A stretch of 34,891 nucleotides of DNA from an uncultured Planctomycetaceae bacterium (GTDB lineage: Bacteria > Planctomycetota > Planctomycetia > Planctomycetales > Planctomycetaceae): the NCBI GenBank assembly GCA_943787265.1, contig CALSLT010000021.1, positions 288,001 through 322,891 on the forward strand. Reading direction: 5' to 3'. The translations under genes were made by a program, and so were the position numbers. Below, in pieces: positions 1 to 7,600 of the stretch. Every line of letters starts with the position of its first letter. The stretch's first letter is position 1. Below the pieces are notes generated by a model that saw only the letters and a list, made by a program, of their open reading frames with translations, searched no databases and was not told where the DNA came from.

Positions 1-1
1 G

Positions 2-301
2 AAATCCTGCGAATCACTCAGCAAAGATCGCGAGGTACTGCTGACCTTCTACGACTTCCCCGCCGAGCACTGGGCTCACCTGAGAACGACCAATCCAATT
101 GAATCGACCTTTGCCACCATCCGTCTGAGACACCGCCGAACCAAAGGCAGCGGCACACGCCGAACCAGTCTGGCCATGATGTTCAAGCTGGCCGAATCCG
201 CCTCAAAGAAATGGAGAAGACTCAGAGGCTACGAACAAATCACACTCGTCATCCAGGGACAACTTTTCGTCGACGGAACCCTGCAGGAAAACGCCGCCTG
301 A
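2..301 (+). pseudogene. IS256-family transposase, C-terminal fragment
   Basis: The 99 visible residues read through to a TGA at 299-301 and match the C-terminal end of Mutator/IS256-type DDE transposases: LLTFYDFPAEHW, then RTTNPIES, whose Glu should be the third catalytic acidic residue, then the basic stretch RLRHRRTKGSG, and the closing segment with KWRRLRG. The two upstream catalytic Asp residues would lie before the window. Whether the gene is complete to the left cannot be seen; given the surrounding fragments I treat it as a remnant. The family call rests on motif recognition, not a search. Confidence 0.75.
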
Positions 302-335
302 CTCAGCCTCAGGCCACGACAATTGACAATAGTTC
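113..335 (+). repeat. 223-bp direct repeat, copy 1
   Basis: The block is identical base for base to 705-927. It covers the last 62 codons of the IS256-type transposase plus the element's right end. Perfect identity implies recent duplication, gene conversion or an assembly artefact. Confidence 0.9.
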
Positions 336-662
336 CTGACACGAAGGGCCTGCTTCATCACAGCGATCGAGGCTCGCAATACACCAGCGCTGACTACCAG
401 CAAACTCTCAGAACACTCAACATGACCTGCTCGATGAGTCGTACTGGGTGTTGTTACGATAACGCCGTCATGGAACGTTTCTTCTGGTCACTTAAGCACG
501 AATGGACGAAGTTCGAAACCTTCGAGGACATCACTCAAGCAAGACTCAGCGTACTTCCAGTACATCGAAACGTTCTACAACTCCAAGAGAATTCATCAGA
601 CCCTCGGATACAAAACACCTGACGAATTCGAAGAACAACACCAAGCAAAGCTTGCCGTCTAA
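336..662 (+). pseudogene. IS3-family transposase OrfB, C-terminal fragment, frameshifted
   Basis: The first frame shows HHSDRGSQYTS, containing the second catalytic Asp of the rve-type DDE core, and about 35 residues later YDNAVMERFF, containing the catalytic Glu, followed by SLKHEW. After ARLSV (about 551-553) the frame breaks. The conserved tail continues in another frame as FQYIETFYNSKRIHQTLGY and ends at TAA 660-662. Removing one base near 552 restores a continuous IS3 OrfB C-terminus. The first catalytic Asp is absent. It is a dead fragment. Confidence 0.8.
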
Positions 663-681
663 AAACTAATTCAGGTGTCCA
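336..681 (+). mobile_element. IS3-type element, 3' remnant A
   Basis: The remnant begins exactly where the IS256 end stops and runs through the end of an IS3-type OrfB to a terminal sequence ending AGGTGTCCA (read inward from the end: TGGACACCT), which recurs at 1111-1119. The 5' two thirds of an IS3 element (orfA and the first part of orfB) are missing, so it cannot transpose by itself. Confidence 0.75.
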
Positions 682-704
682 TCCCAACTGGGCAATCGCA
701 CTTC

Positions 705-927
705 GCCACCATCCGTCTGAGACACCGCCGAACCAAAGGCAGCGGCACACGCCGAACCAGTCTGGCCATGATGTTCAAGCTGGCCGAATCCGCCTCAAAG
801 AAATGGAGAAGACTCAGAGGCTACGAACAAATCACACTCGTCATCCAGGGACAACTTTTCGTCGACGGAACCCTGCAGGAAAACGCCGCCTGACTCAGCC
901 TCAGGCCACGACAATTGACAATAGTTC
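705..927 (+). mobile_element. IS256-type element, 3' remnant B (direct repeat copy 2)
   Basis: This is the second copy of the 223-bp IS256 end, beginning in mid-codon context at ...GCCACCATCCG and ending ...ACAATAGTTC. It codes for the last 62 residues of the transposase (stop 891-893), without the catalytic Glu region. A 23-base segment of unknown origin (682-704) separates it from the IS3 remnant before it. An ATG upstream opens a fused reading frame from 675, but that start lies in unrelated sequence and the frame is not a real gene. Confidence 0.8.
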
Positions 928-1178
928 GACCAAAGAACTCAGGTATGTCAAAGTCTCGATTTACGAATGAGTAGATCGCTTTTGGATTGCGGCAGGTGGA
1001 ATCTGGTACTTCGATTGAAGAGGTTTGCCTGCGGTAGTCCTTGAATACAGAACACCTGACGAATTCGAAGAACAACACCAAGCAAAACTAGCCGTCTAAA
1101 ACCTAACTTCAGGTGTCCATCTCTGGTGAGTAACAGTACTGTTCAAAAGGTTCATTGTTGCGGGCTGCCGCAGTTGCT
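928..1178. other. Spacer with IS3-type 3' remnant B, up to the fusA end
   Basis: Positions 928-1043 show nothing recognisable. About 1044-1119 is a diverged copy of the last 75 bases of the IS3-type element (same residues DEFEEQHQAKLAV, several base differences from 607-681, same terminal AGGTGTCCA). From 1120 to 1178 ordinary spacer leads to the fusA stop; it contains a perfect 12-bp palindrome (AACAGTACTGTT, 1132-1143) of unknown meaning. Confidence 0.6.
1159..1172 (-). terminator. Possible weak terminator after fusA
   Basis: On the minus strand, 6 bases after the fusA stop, there is a 5-bp stem TGCGG/CCGCA with a 4-base loop, followed after about ten bases by CTTTT. The stem is short and the T-run is not adjacent, so this is only a candidate for the end of the long operon. 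Confidence 0.3.
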
Positions 1179-3281
1179 TTACATGTAATCAGGTAGCTCT
1201 GTCGCGGGGGAGTATCTTAGGGGTTCCATCGTGAAGGATGCTCTTCCTTGGCTTAAGCTGCGGACGTTTGATGAGTAGCCGAACATTTTTGCGAGTGGTG
1301 CTTCTGCGTCGATGATGTGCAGGCCGCCTCTGATTTGGGTGCCTGTCACGATTGCTCGCCGTGAATTCAGATCGGATTGGATCGGGCCTGTTGAGTCGTC
1401 CGGGCAGCTGATTTCGAGCTTCATGATCGGCTCCAGGATTACAGATTGTGCTGTTTGCAGCGCAGACTGAAATGCCTCACCCACGGCAGCGTAGATTGCC
1501 GTTTCATTAGTGACTCCCGCTCGGTGCTGGAAGTCTGTGATAAACACTTTCAGCTGCGTCATGGCAAATCCCTGGACCCCCGTTTGGGCTTCGTCGCGGA
1601 CAGCACTCATCAATACTTCACGGTGGATCGCAGGTAGTGACTTAAGGTCGATCTCGCTGGAGACGTCCACGCCGATGACTTCGACTGCCGGGGCGATTCG
1701 CAACTTGACTGCAGCAAAGTTTGGCCCGGTCGATGTTTCTTTGTCGAAAGTCCCCTCGACAGAAAGAGATGACGAGATTGTTTCTTTGTAAGTAACTCGC
1801 GGCTTATGGACTCGGATCTTCAGGTTGAATTCTCGTTCCATGCGGTTCTTGAGCACTTCGAGATGAAGTTCGCCCATGCCGGAAATGATGGTCTGGCCGG
1901 AGTCCTGGTCGATCGAGGCTGAGAATGTTGGGTCCTGCAGGCCGAGTCGCGCGAGTACTTGCTCCAGTTTGTCTTTGTCGCCACTAGTTTCCGGTTCGAC
2001 GGCCATTGAAATGACGGTTTCCGGAAATGCGATCTGCTCAAGAACAATCTGCGATTTGGCATCACACAGGGTGTCGCCTGTCACCGAATCTTTGATACCC
2101 ACGACTCCGACGATTTCGCCGGCCCGCGCCGAGTCCTGTTCGATTTTTTCGCGTGAGTCTGCCTGGATGTGCCACAGTCGGGTGATGAATTCTTTCTTGC
2201 CCGTCCTCGGGTTAATCATGCGGGAGCCGCTTGAAATGGTTCCGGAGTAGACTCGCATGAAGTAAAGGTCGTTGTGTTTGTCGGCAACGATCTTGAAGAG
2301 CAATCCGCAGAATGGTGCCTTCGGGTCAGGGGCGCGGGTTAGGGCTTCAGGTTCCACTCCTGTTGGTGCCGATGGGGCAATGCCTTCGACTGCCGGACGC
2401 TCAAGCGGGCTTGGGAGAAAGTCAACAACTCCGTCAAGGACTGGTTGAACTCCAACGCATTTCAATGCGGTGCCGGCAAAGACTGGGGTGAGTTTACCAG
2501 TGATGGTGGCGGCGCGGATGGTTGTCTTTAGTTGCTTTGCTGATAGATCCTCCTCGGCAAAGTAGAGCTCCATTGCCTCGTCATCGAACTGGCAAACGGT
2601 GTCGATTAATGACGTTCGCCAAGTATCGACGTCGTCGACCAGATGTTCTGGGATAGCGACTTCATTCATCTGCCAGTTGTCGTCTTCCCCCGAGAAAACG
2701 AGGAGCTTTCGATTGAGCAGGTTGACCACTGTGCGGTCAGGATCGAAGCCATCTGCCTCACCGATAGAAGTCAGTGGGATCGTCACTGGGACCAGTTGTC
2801 TTTCCGAGCCAGCGTTTTCGCACAGACGAGTTCTGATCTCGTCGAAAGTTCGTTGGAAATCGGCGCCCGTTCGGTCGAGCTTGTTGATGAAGCAAATCCT
2901 CGGGACGTTGTATCGATCCGCTTGTCGCCAGACTGTTTCGCTCTGAGCCTCGACTCCTTCTACGGCGCTAAAAACGACGACGGCCCCATCTAAAACTCGG
3001 AGTGAACGCTCTACTTCTGCCGTGAAATCAACGTGTCCAGGCGTGTCGATGATGTTGACGGTTGCGCCATTCCACGACGTTGTCACACATGCAGAGTAGA
3101 TTGTGATGCCACGTTGAGCCTCTTCCGGGTCGAAGTCCGTGGTTGTAGTACCGTCGTCGACTTCACCCATCCGGTGAGACGTTCCGGCGAAGTAGAGGAT
3201 GCGTTCTGTTGTCGTTGTCTTGCCGGCGTCGATGTGAGCGATGATGCCGATGTTACGAACGAGTTCCAACTGATTGGCCAT
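1179..3281 (-). CDS. fusA: Translation elongation factor G
   Basis: EF-G is the GTPase that drives translocation of tRNA and mRNA on the ribosome and helps recycle ribosomes. The 700-residue product shows the G-domain motifs AHIDAGKT (15-22), RGITI (57-61), DTPGH (79-83) and NKLD (133-136), then the GTALK motif, followed by domains II-V (for example GELHLEVL in domain III) and normal length for the family. A GTG four codons upstream (3293) is in frame, but the ATG at 3281 gives the usual MANQ-type start and the GAGAAAG stretch just before it can serve as ribosome binding site. It is the last gene of the cluster, 274 bases after rpsG, and the usual tuf gene does not follow. Planctomycetes often carry more than one EF-G type; which subtype this is cannot be settled here. 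Confidence 0.97.
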   Translation of the reverse strand: MANQLELVRNIGIIAHIDAGKTTTTERILYFAGTSHRMGEVDDGTTTTDFDPEEAQRGITIYSACVTTSWNGATVNIIDTPGHVDFTAEVERSLRVLDGAVVVFSAVEGVEAQSETVWRQADRYNVPRICFINKLDRTGADFQRTFDEIRTRLCENAGSERQLVPVTIPLTSIGEADGFDPDRTVVNLLNRKLLVFSGEDDNWQMNEVAIPEHLVDDVDTWRTSLIDTVCQFDDEAMELYFAEEDLSAKQLKTTIRAATITGKLTPVFAGTALKCVGVQPVLDGVVDFLPSPLERPAVEGIAPSAPTGVEPEALTRAPDPKAPFCGLLFKIVADKHNDLYFMRVYSGTISSGSRMINPRTGKKEFITRLWHIQADSREKIEQDSARAGEIVGVVGIKDSVTGDTLCDAKSQIVLEQIAFPETVISMAVEPETSGDKDKLEQVLARLGLQDPTFSASIDQDSGQTIISGMGELHLEVLKNRMEREFNLKIRVHKPRVTYKETISSSLSVEGTFDKETSTGPNFAAVKLRIAPAVEVIGVDVSSEIDLKSLPAIHREVLMSAVRDEAQTGVQGFAMTQLKVFITDFQHRAGVTNETAIYAAVGEAFQSALQTAQSVILEPIMKLEISCPDDSTGPIQSDLNSRRAIVTGTQIRGGLHIIDAEAPLAKMFGYSSNVRSLSQGRASFTMEPLRYSPATELPDYM

Positions 3282-3498
3282 TGTCTTTCTCACTTGCCGT
3301 CTGGCTGAAAGCTGAATTTGTGTCGACGCGTGTTCCTGCTTCTTGTTGCGAGCAGGCTGTCGTTTCGGGGCGAGTCGACGTAGTCAATTTGTGGTCGGTA
3401 TTCCCGGGTGTATCGCCCTCGTCTGTTTCGAGCAGGATTTCGCAGCGATGCGCCGGTAGGTGTCACGTGTGTTAAGAATCTTTGGCTACGAACGCACA

Positions 3499-3534
3499 AC
3501 GAGCCGACGGAACAGGGATGCTCCATCGGCTCGT
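3499..3534 (-). promoter_or_regulatory. Hairpin in the rpsG-fusA spacer
   Basis: A perfect 9-bp inverted repeat (ACGAGCCGA / TCGGCTCGT) with an 18-base loop lies 21 bases after the rpsG stop. No T-run follows on either strand, so it is not a typical intrinsic terminator. A processing site, attenuator or ribosomal-protein operator (S7 is the known autoregulator of the E. coli str operon) are possible; this is inference. Confidence 0.55.
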
Positions 3535-3555
3535 GTGGAAAGTGCAGCGATATTC

Positions 3556-4038
3556 TTAGGCGAAGTGAGAAAACGCTTTATTGGCATCAGCCATGCGATG
3601 GACGTTGTCTCGCTTGGTGAAGGCGGCACCTTCACGTTTGTAGGCGGCCATTAGTTCGTCAGCCAGGCTTTGTGCCGTCGGCCGCCCCTTCTTTCCGCGG
3701 ACAGCTTCAAGCATCCAGCGAATGCCAAGGGCCTGTCGCCGTCGTGGGCTCACCGGAGTTGGAACCTGGTATGTTGCTCCACCAACTCGCTTCGACCGTA
3801 CTTCGATGTGCGGTTTCACGTTCTCAAGTCCGACTGCAAATACAGTGAAGGCCTCGACGTCGGTCATTCGTTTTTCGATGATCTCAAGTGCGTCGTAAAA
3901 TAATTTAGTCGCCACGCTCTTCTTGCCACCGATCATCAGGCAATTGATAAACTTGGTGGCCAGCTTTGAGTTGAATCGTGGGTCTGCTTCGATATCACGA
4001 TGTGTTGGCACATACTCTGCGCCCATTGCTTCGCTCAT
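3556..4038 (-). CDS. rpsG: 30S ribosomal protein S7
   Basis: S7 is a primary 16S rRNA-binding protein that nucleates the 30S head. The 160 residues carry the family signature region (DPRFNSKLATKFINCLM, GGKKSVA), RVGGATYQVP and the C-terminal KRDNVHRMADANKAFSH. The start used is the ATG at 4036-4038; a second in-frame ATG four codons on (4024-4026) is also possible, and neither has a strong ribosome binding site. Unusually, the N-terminus lacks the short Arg-rich arm of E. coli S7 (MPRRR) and instead reads MSEAMGAEYVPTHRDI. It lies between rpsL and fusA in the canonical str order. Confidence 0.96.
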   Translation of the reverse strand: MSEAMGAEYVPTHRDIEADPRFNSKLATKFINCLMIGGKKSVATKLFYDALEIIEKRMTDVEAFTVFAVGLENVKPHIEVRSKRVGGATYQVPTPVSPRRRQALGIRWMLEAVRGKKGRPTAQSLADELMAAYKREGAAFTKRDNVHRMADANKAFSHFA

Positions 4039-4095
4039 GGTACTGTTCCCGAATTTGGTGTCGAGAATCTCTTCCCGTAGTTCAATTATAAACTC

Positions 4096-4112
4096 AGCCT
4101 GACCATCAGGCT
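4096..4112 (-). promoter_or_regulatory. Hairpin in the rpsL-rpsG spacer
   Basis: A 7-bp perfect stem (AGCCTGA / TCAGGCT) with a 3-base loop lies in the 123-base spacer. On the minus strand it is followed by GAGTTTATAATTG, AT-rich but without a clean T-run. It may be a processing or pausing element. Confidence 0.45.
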
Positions 4113-4161
4113 AAAGTGTGGATTCTCAGCGTGGTCACAATGCATCGGATGCAGTGCACAC

Positions 4162-4533
4162 TTATTTGGCTCGCTTAGCACCGTAACGGCTGCGAGCTTG
4201 CTGACGGCCGCTGACTCCAAGCGTATCAAGGACGCCTCGGATGACCTTATAGCGAACACCCGGAAGGTCACGGACTCGACCGCCACGAACAAGAACGATG
4301 GAGTGTTCCTGAAGGTTGTGCCCTTCGCCCGGGATATAAGCCGTTACTTCTTTGCCGTTCGAAAGGCGGACACGAGCCACTTTACGCAAAGCAGAGTTCG
4401 GTTTCTTGGGGGTTACAGTCTTCACTAGAAGGCAAACACCACGCTTCTGCGGACATTCTTCAAGAAGCGGTGTTTTGCTCTTGGCTGTTTGCTTCTTGCG
4501 AGGCTTTCGAACGAGCTGATTAATCGTTGGCAT
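4162..4533 (-). CDS. rpsL: 30S ribosomal protein S12
   Basis: S12 sits in the decoding centre and controls accuracy. The 123-residue product is collinear with E. coli S12 throughout (CPQKRGVC, TPKKPNSALRKV, GEGHNLQEHS, LPGVRYKVIRG). Lys43, a streptomycin-sensitivity residue, is conserved, but position 88, Lys in E. coli (RGGRVKDLPG), is Arg here (codon CGT at 4270-4272). Lys-to-Arg at this position is a known streptomycin-resistance substitution in E. coli and Mycobacterium. The gene follows rpoC by 83 bases, with AGGA about 11 bases before the ATG. Confidence 0.98.
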   Translation of the reverse strand: MPTINQLVRKPRKKQTAKSKTPLLEECPQKRGVCLLVKTVTPKKPNSALRKVARVRLSNGKEVTAYIPGEGHNLQEHSIVLVRGGRVRDLPGVRYKVIRGVLDTLGVSGRQQARSRYGAKRAK

Positions 4534-4616
4534 TAGAGAGTGAATCCTGAAAACCGTACTGACTGCAACCGCTTAGCGACTGCCAAGTTTATTTGTATTG
4601 AAAAGTTCGAGTCTAT

Positions 4617-7600
4617 TTATGGCTGTTCGGCGTCAGTTTGCTCAGGGGCAACATATGATCCAAACAAAAGTGAAGCATCATTGCTCTCATTGAGCAAATT
4701 CATACGGGCCGCCATGATTCGGTCTTTCTCAGCCTGCAGCTCCTGCAAGGCTTCTGGACGAATCCGAACGTCTGAGTCCTGATGTGAATGGAATCCCGTT
4801 CCGGCAGGAATCAAGTGACCCAAGATAACGTTTTCTTTCAGTCCAACCAAGTGATCGACCCGACCACCCAGTGCAGCTTCTGTCAAAACCTTGGTAGTTT
4901 CCTGGAATGATGCCGCGGAGATGAAACTTTCGCTTTGAACCGCTGCTTTGGTAATTCCGAGGAGCTGTGTCACGGCTTTTGACGGTCGAGCTTTCGTAAA
5001 GGTCGCTGGTACACCGCCATCAGCCTCAATTTCAGCGTTTACAGATTCAAGTTCAGTTAACAGGACAACGTCGCCCAGTTCGTATTCTGTGCTGCCCGGT
5101 TCTGAAACGCTGACAGACTTACGAATCTGCTGGTTAGCTTCGCGAAATTCGTATTTGTCGATCGTGGCTCCGGGAAGAAGTTGTGTGTCGCCAGGGTCGC
5201 TGACCTTAACTTTTCTCAGCATCTGTGAAACGACGATTTCGATGTGCTTATCGTCAATTTCCACTCGCTGCGATCGGTAAACAGTCTGAATCTCGTGAAG
5301 AAGGTACTGTTGAACGGCCTCGACGCCACTAACCCGCAGAATGTCGTGCGGGACAAGAGGGCCTCGGACTAGAGCATCGCCTGCGCTGACAAGGTCGCCT
5401 GCGTGAACAAGGAGCGGCTTACCAGGCGGAATGATATGTTCAACTTCTGTTCCGTCTTCACCTTTAACGAGGATGATTCGTTTGCCTCGTTTGCGTTCTT
5501 GAGGCAGTTCAATTTCGCCATCAACCTCAGCCATGATGGCCGGGTCTTTCGGTTTACGAGCTTCGAACAATTCGGTGACTCGTGGCAGACCACCCGTGAT
5601 GTCCTGCGTACCGGCAGCTTCACGTGGAGTCTTAGCAACAACGGCACCGGCAGTGACGGCATCGCCGTCGTTAACTTCCAAGCTTGCTCGTTCAGGCAAG
5701 TAATAGAAGTCGAGAATCTTGCCAGTTGAGTCTTCAAGGATGATCTGTGGGTGAAGGTCGCCCTTATGCTCGACGATGGTTCGTCGAATGTGGCCGGTGA
5801 CCTCTGTCTCAGTTCGCATCGTCTGGCCTTCGACGCAGTCCTCAAGGCGGACCTTACCGCCGACTTCGGCAAGAATTGGCACTGCGTGAGGGTCCCACTG
5901 GCAAAGCACCTGGCCGGATTCGACCTGATCCTCTTCCTTGACCGCAAGAGTTGCTCCATTCGGGATCGAGTATTTTTCGAGCTCGCGACCTTTTGCGTCG
6001 ACCAGAATAATTTCAGCGTTTCGCGTCAGGACGATCTGGTTTCCTTCAGCGTTGGTGACGCTTCGCATTCGTGCATAGCGAACCTTACCAGTCCGTCGAG
6101 ATTTCAAGTCGGACTGTTCGACGTCGGTTGACGCCACTCCACCAATGTGGAATGTCCGCATCGTCAACTGTGTCCCAGGCTCACCGATACTCTGAGCAGC
6201 GACGATCCCGGCAGCGAGCCCATCTTCGACCTTTTGTCCTGTCGAGAGGTCCATCCCGTAGCAAAGTCGGCAAAGTCCAAGGGGAGCTTCGCAGGTCATT
6301 GGGCTGCGGACCTGAATTCTCTCAAGGCCGAGTTCTTCGATCTTGTGAGCGATCGCGTGAGTGATCAGCTCGCCCTCGCGAATGATCACCTCGTCGGTGA
6401 TCGCGTTCACAATGTTTGTACGGCTGACGCGTCCACGAACAGAGTCGGCAAGGCTGACTTCGACTTTCTCACCGCGGTAAACAATTCCGCGAGTGATCCC
6501 GCGGGCCGTGCCACAGTCTTCACAAGTGATGACCATGTTCTGGCAGATGTCGGCAAGTTTTCGTGTCAGGTAACCTGAGTCCGCCGTCTTAAGAGCTGTG
6601 TCTGCCAAACCTTTACGGGCACCATGAGTCGAACTGAAGTACTCAAGTACGGTAAGGCCTTCGCGAAAGTTCGACTTAATCGGCGTTTCGATGATCTCGC
6701 CACTTGGCTTGGCCATCAGGCCACGCATACCAGCAAGCTGTCGAATCTGTTCCTGACCACCACGAGCACCGGACTCGGCCATCAGGTAGATCGGGTTCAT
6801 GTAGTGTCCGTTATCCCGGATGTCGTTCTTCAGTTCCACCATCATTGATTTGGTAATGGCTTCACGGGCGTGAGTCCAGATGTCGAGAACCTGGTTGTAA
6901 CGTTCCTGGTCGGTGATGATCCCTCGGTCGTAGAGCTTCTGCTGCTTCAGGACGAGCGTCTCGGATTCCGAGATGATCTTTTCTTTTTCAGGCGATGTTA
7001 CAAGGTCACTTGTCGCAAATGACAATCCCGACTTCGTCGACTCTTTGAAACCAATGGCTTTCATTCGGTCTAGCAGGCCAATGGTTGCTCGACGACCGAG
7101 TTGAAGGTAGCAGTCCGAGATAACTCGAGACAGGTCCTTGCCTTTAAGACTCAGATTGTAGTACGCCATCTGCGGAGCGAGGATGTCGTTAAAAACGACT
7201 CGTCCAGGACAGGTTTCGATCAGGCCACCTTGGATGTACTCGTCAGCCCCTTCGCCAATGACTTTCTTGTCTTTCGGCATGCGAACTTTGACCGCGGCAT
7301 CCATCGCCACTTTGCCATGCCCAAGTGCTGTGTGAACTTCGTTCGTATTCGAGAAGACCATGCCTTCGCCGGGACGGCCCGGACGTTGCACTGACATAAA
7401 TCCGCAGCCCATGACGATGTCCTGCGACGGGCTGATAATCGGTGCGCCATTCGAAGGGCTGAAGATGTTATGAGTTGCCATCATCAGCGTGTGAGCTTCG
7501 ACCTGAGCTTCAATTGAAAGCGGCAGGTGGACAGCCATCTGGTCGCCATCGAAGTCGGCGTTGAAGCCTCGACACACGAGGGGGTGCAGACGGATCGCGT

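Larger units (their letters stand above)
1..335 (+). mobile_element. IS256-type element, 3' remnant A
   Basis: This is the right end of an IS256-type (Mutator-like transposase) element that enters the window already truncated. It holds the transposase C-terminus (2-301) and about 34 bases of non-coding end. The block 113-335 recurs without a mismatch at 705-927, and the two copies diverge immediately after ...ACAATAGTTC, so 335 is taken as the outer terminus of the element. The left end lies outside the window or is lost. It abuts an IS3-type remnant directly at 336. Confidence 0.8.

Noticed and set aside
675..893. 72-codon frame joining IS3/unknown sequence to the IS256 transposase tail
   Set aside because: The start lies in unrelated sequence before the duplicated block; it is a chance fusion of a remnant.
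3290..3526. 78-codon minus-strand frame in the rpsG-fusA spacer
   Set aside because: Covers the hairpin, has no family resemblance and lacks a ribosome binding site.
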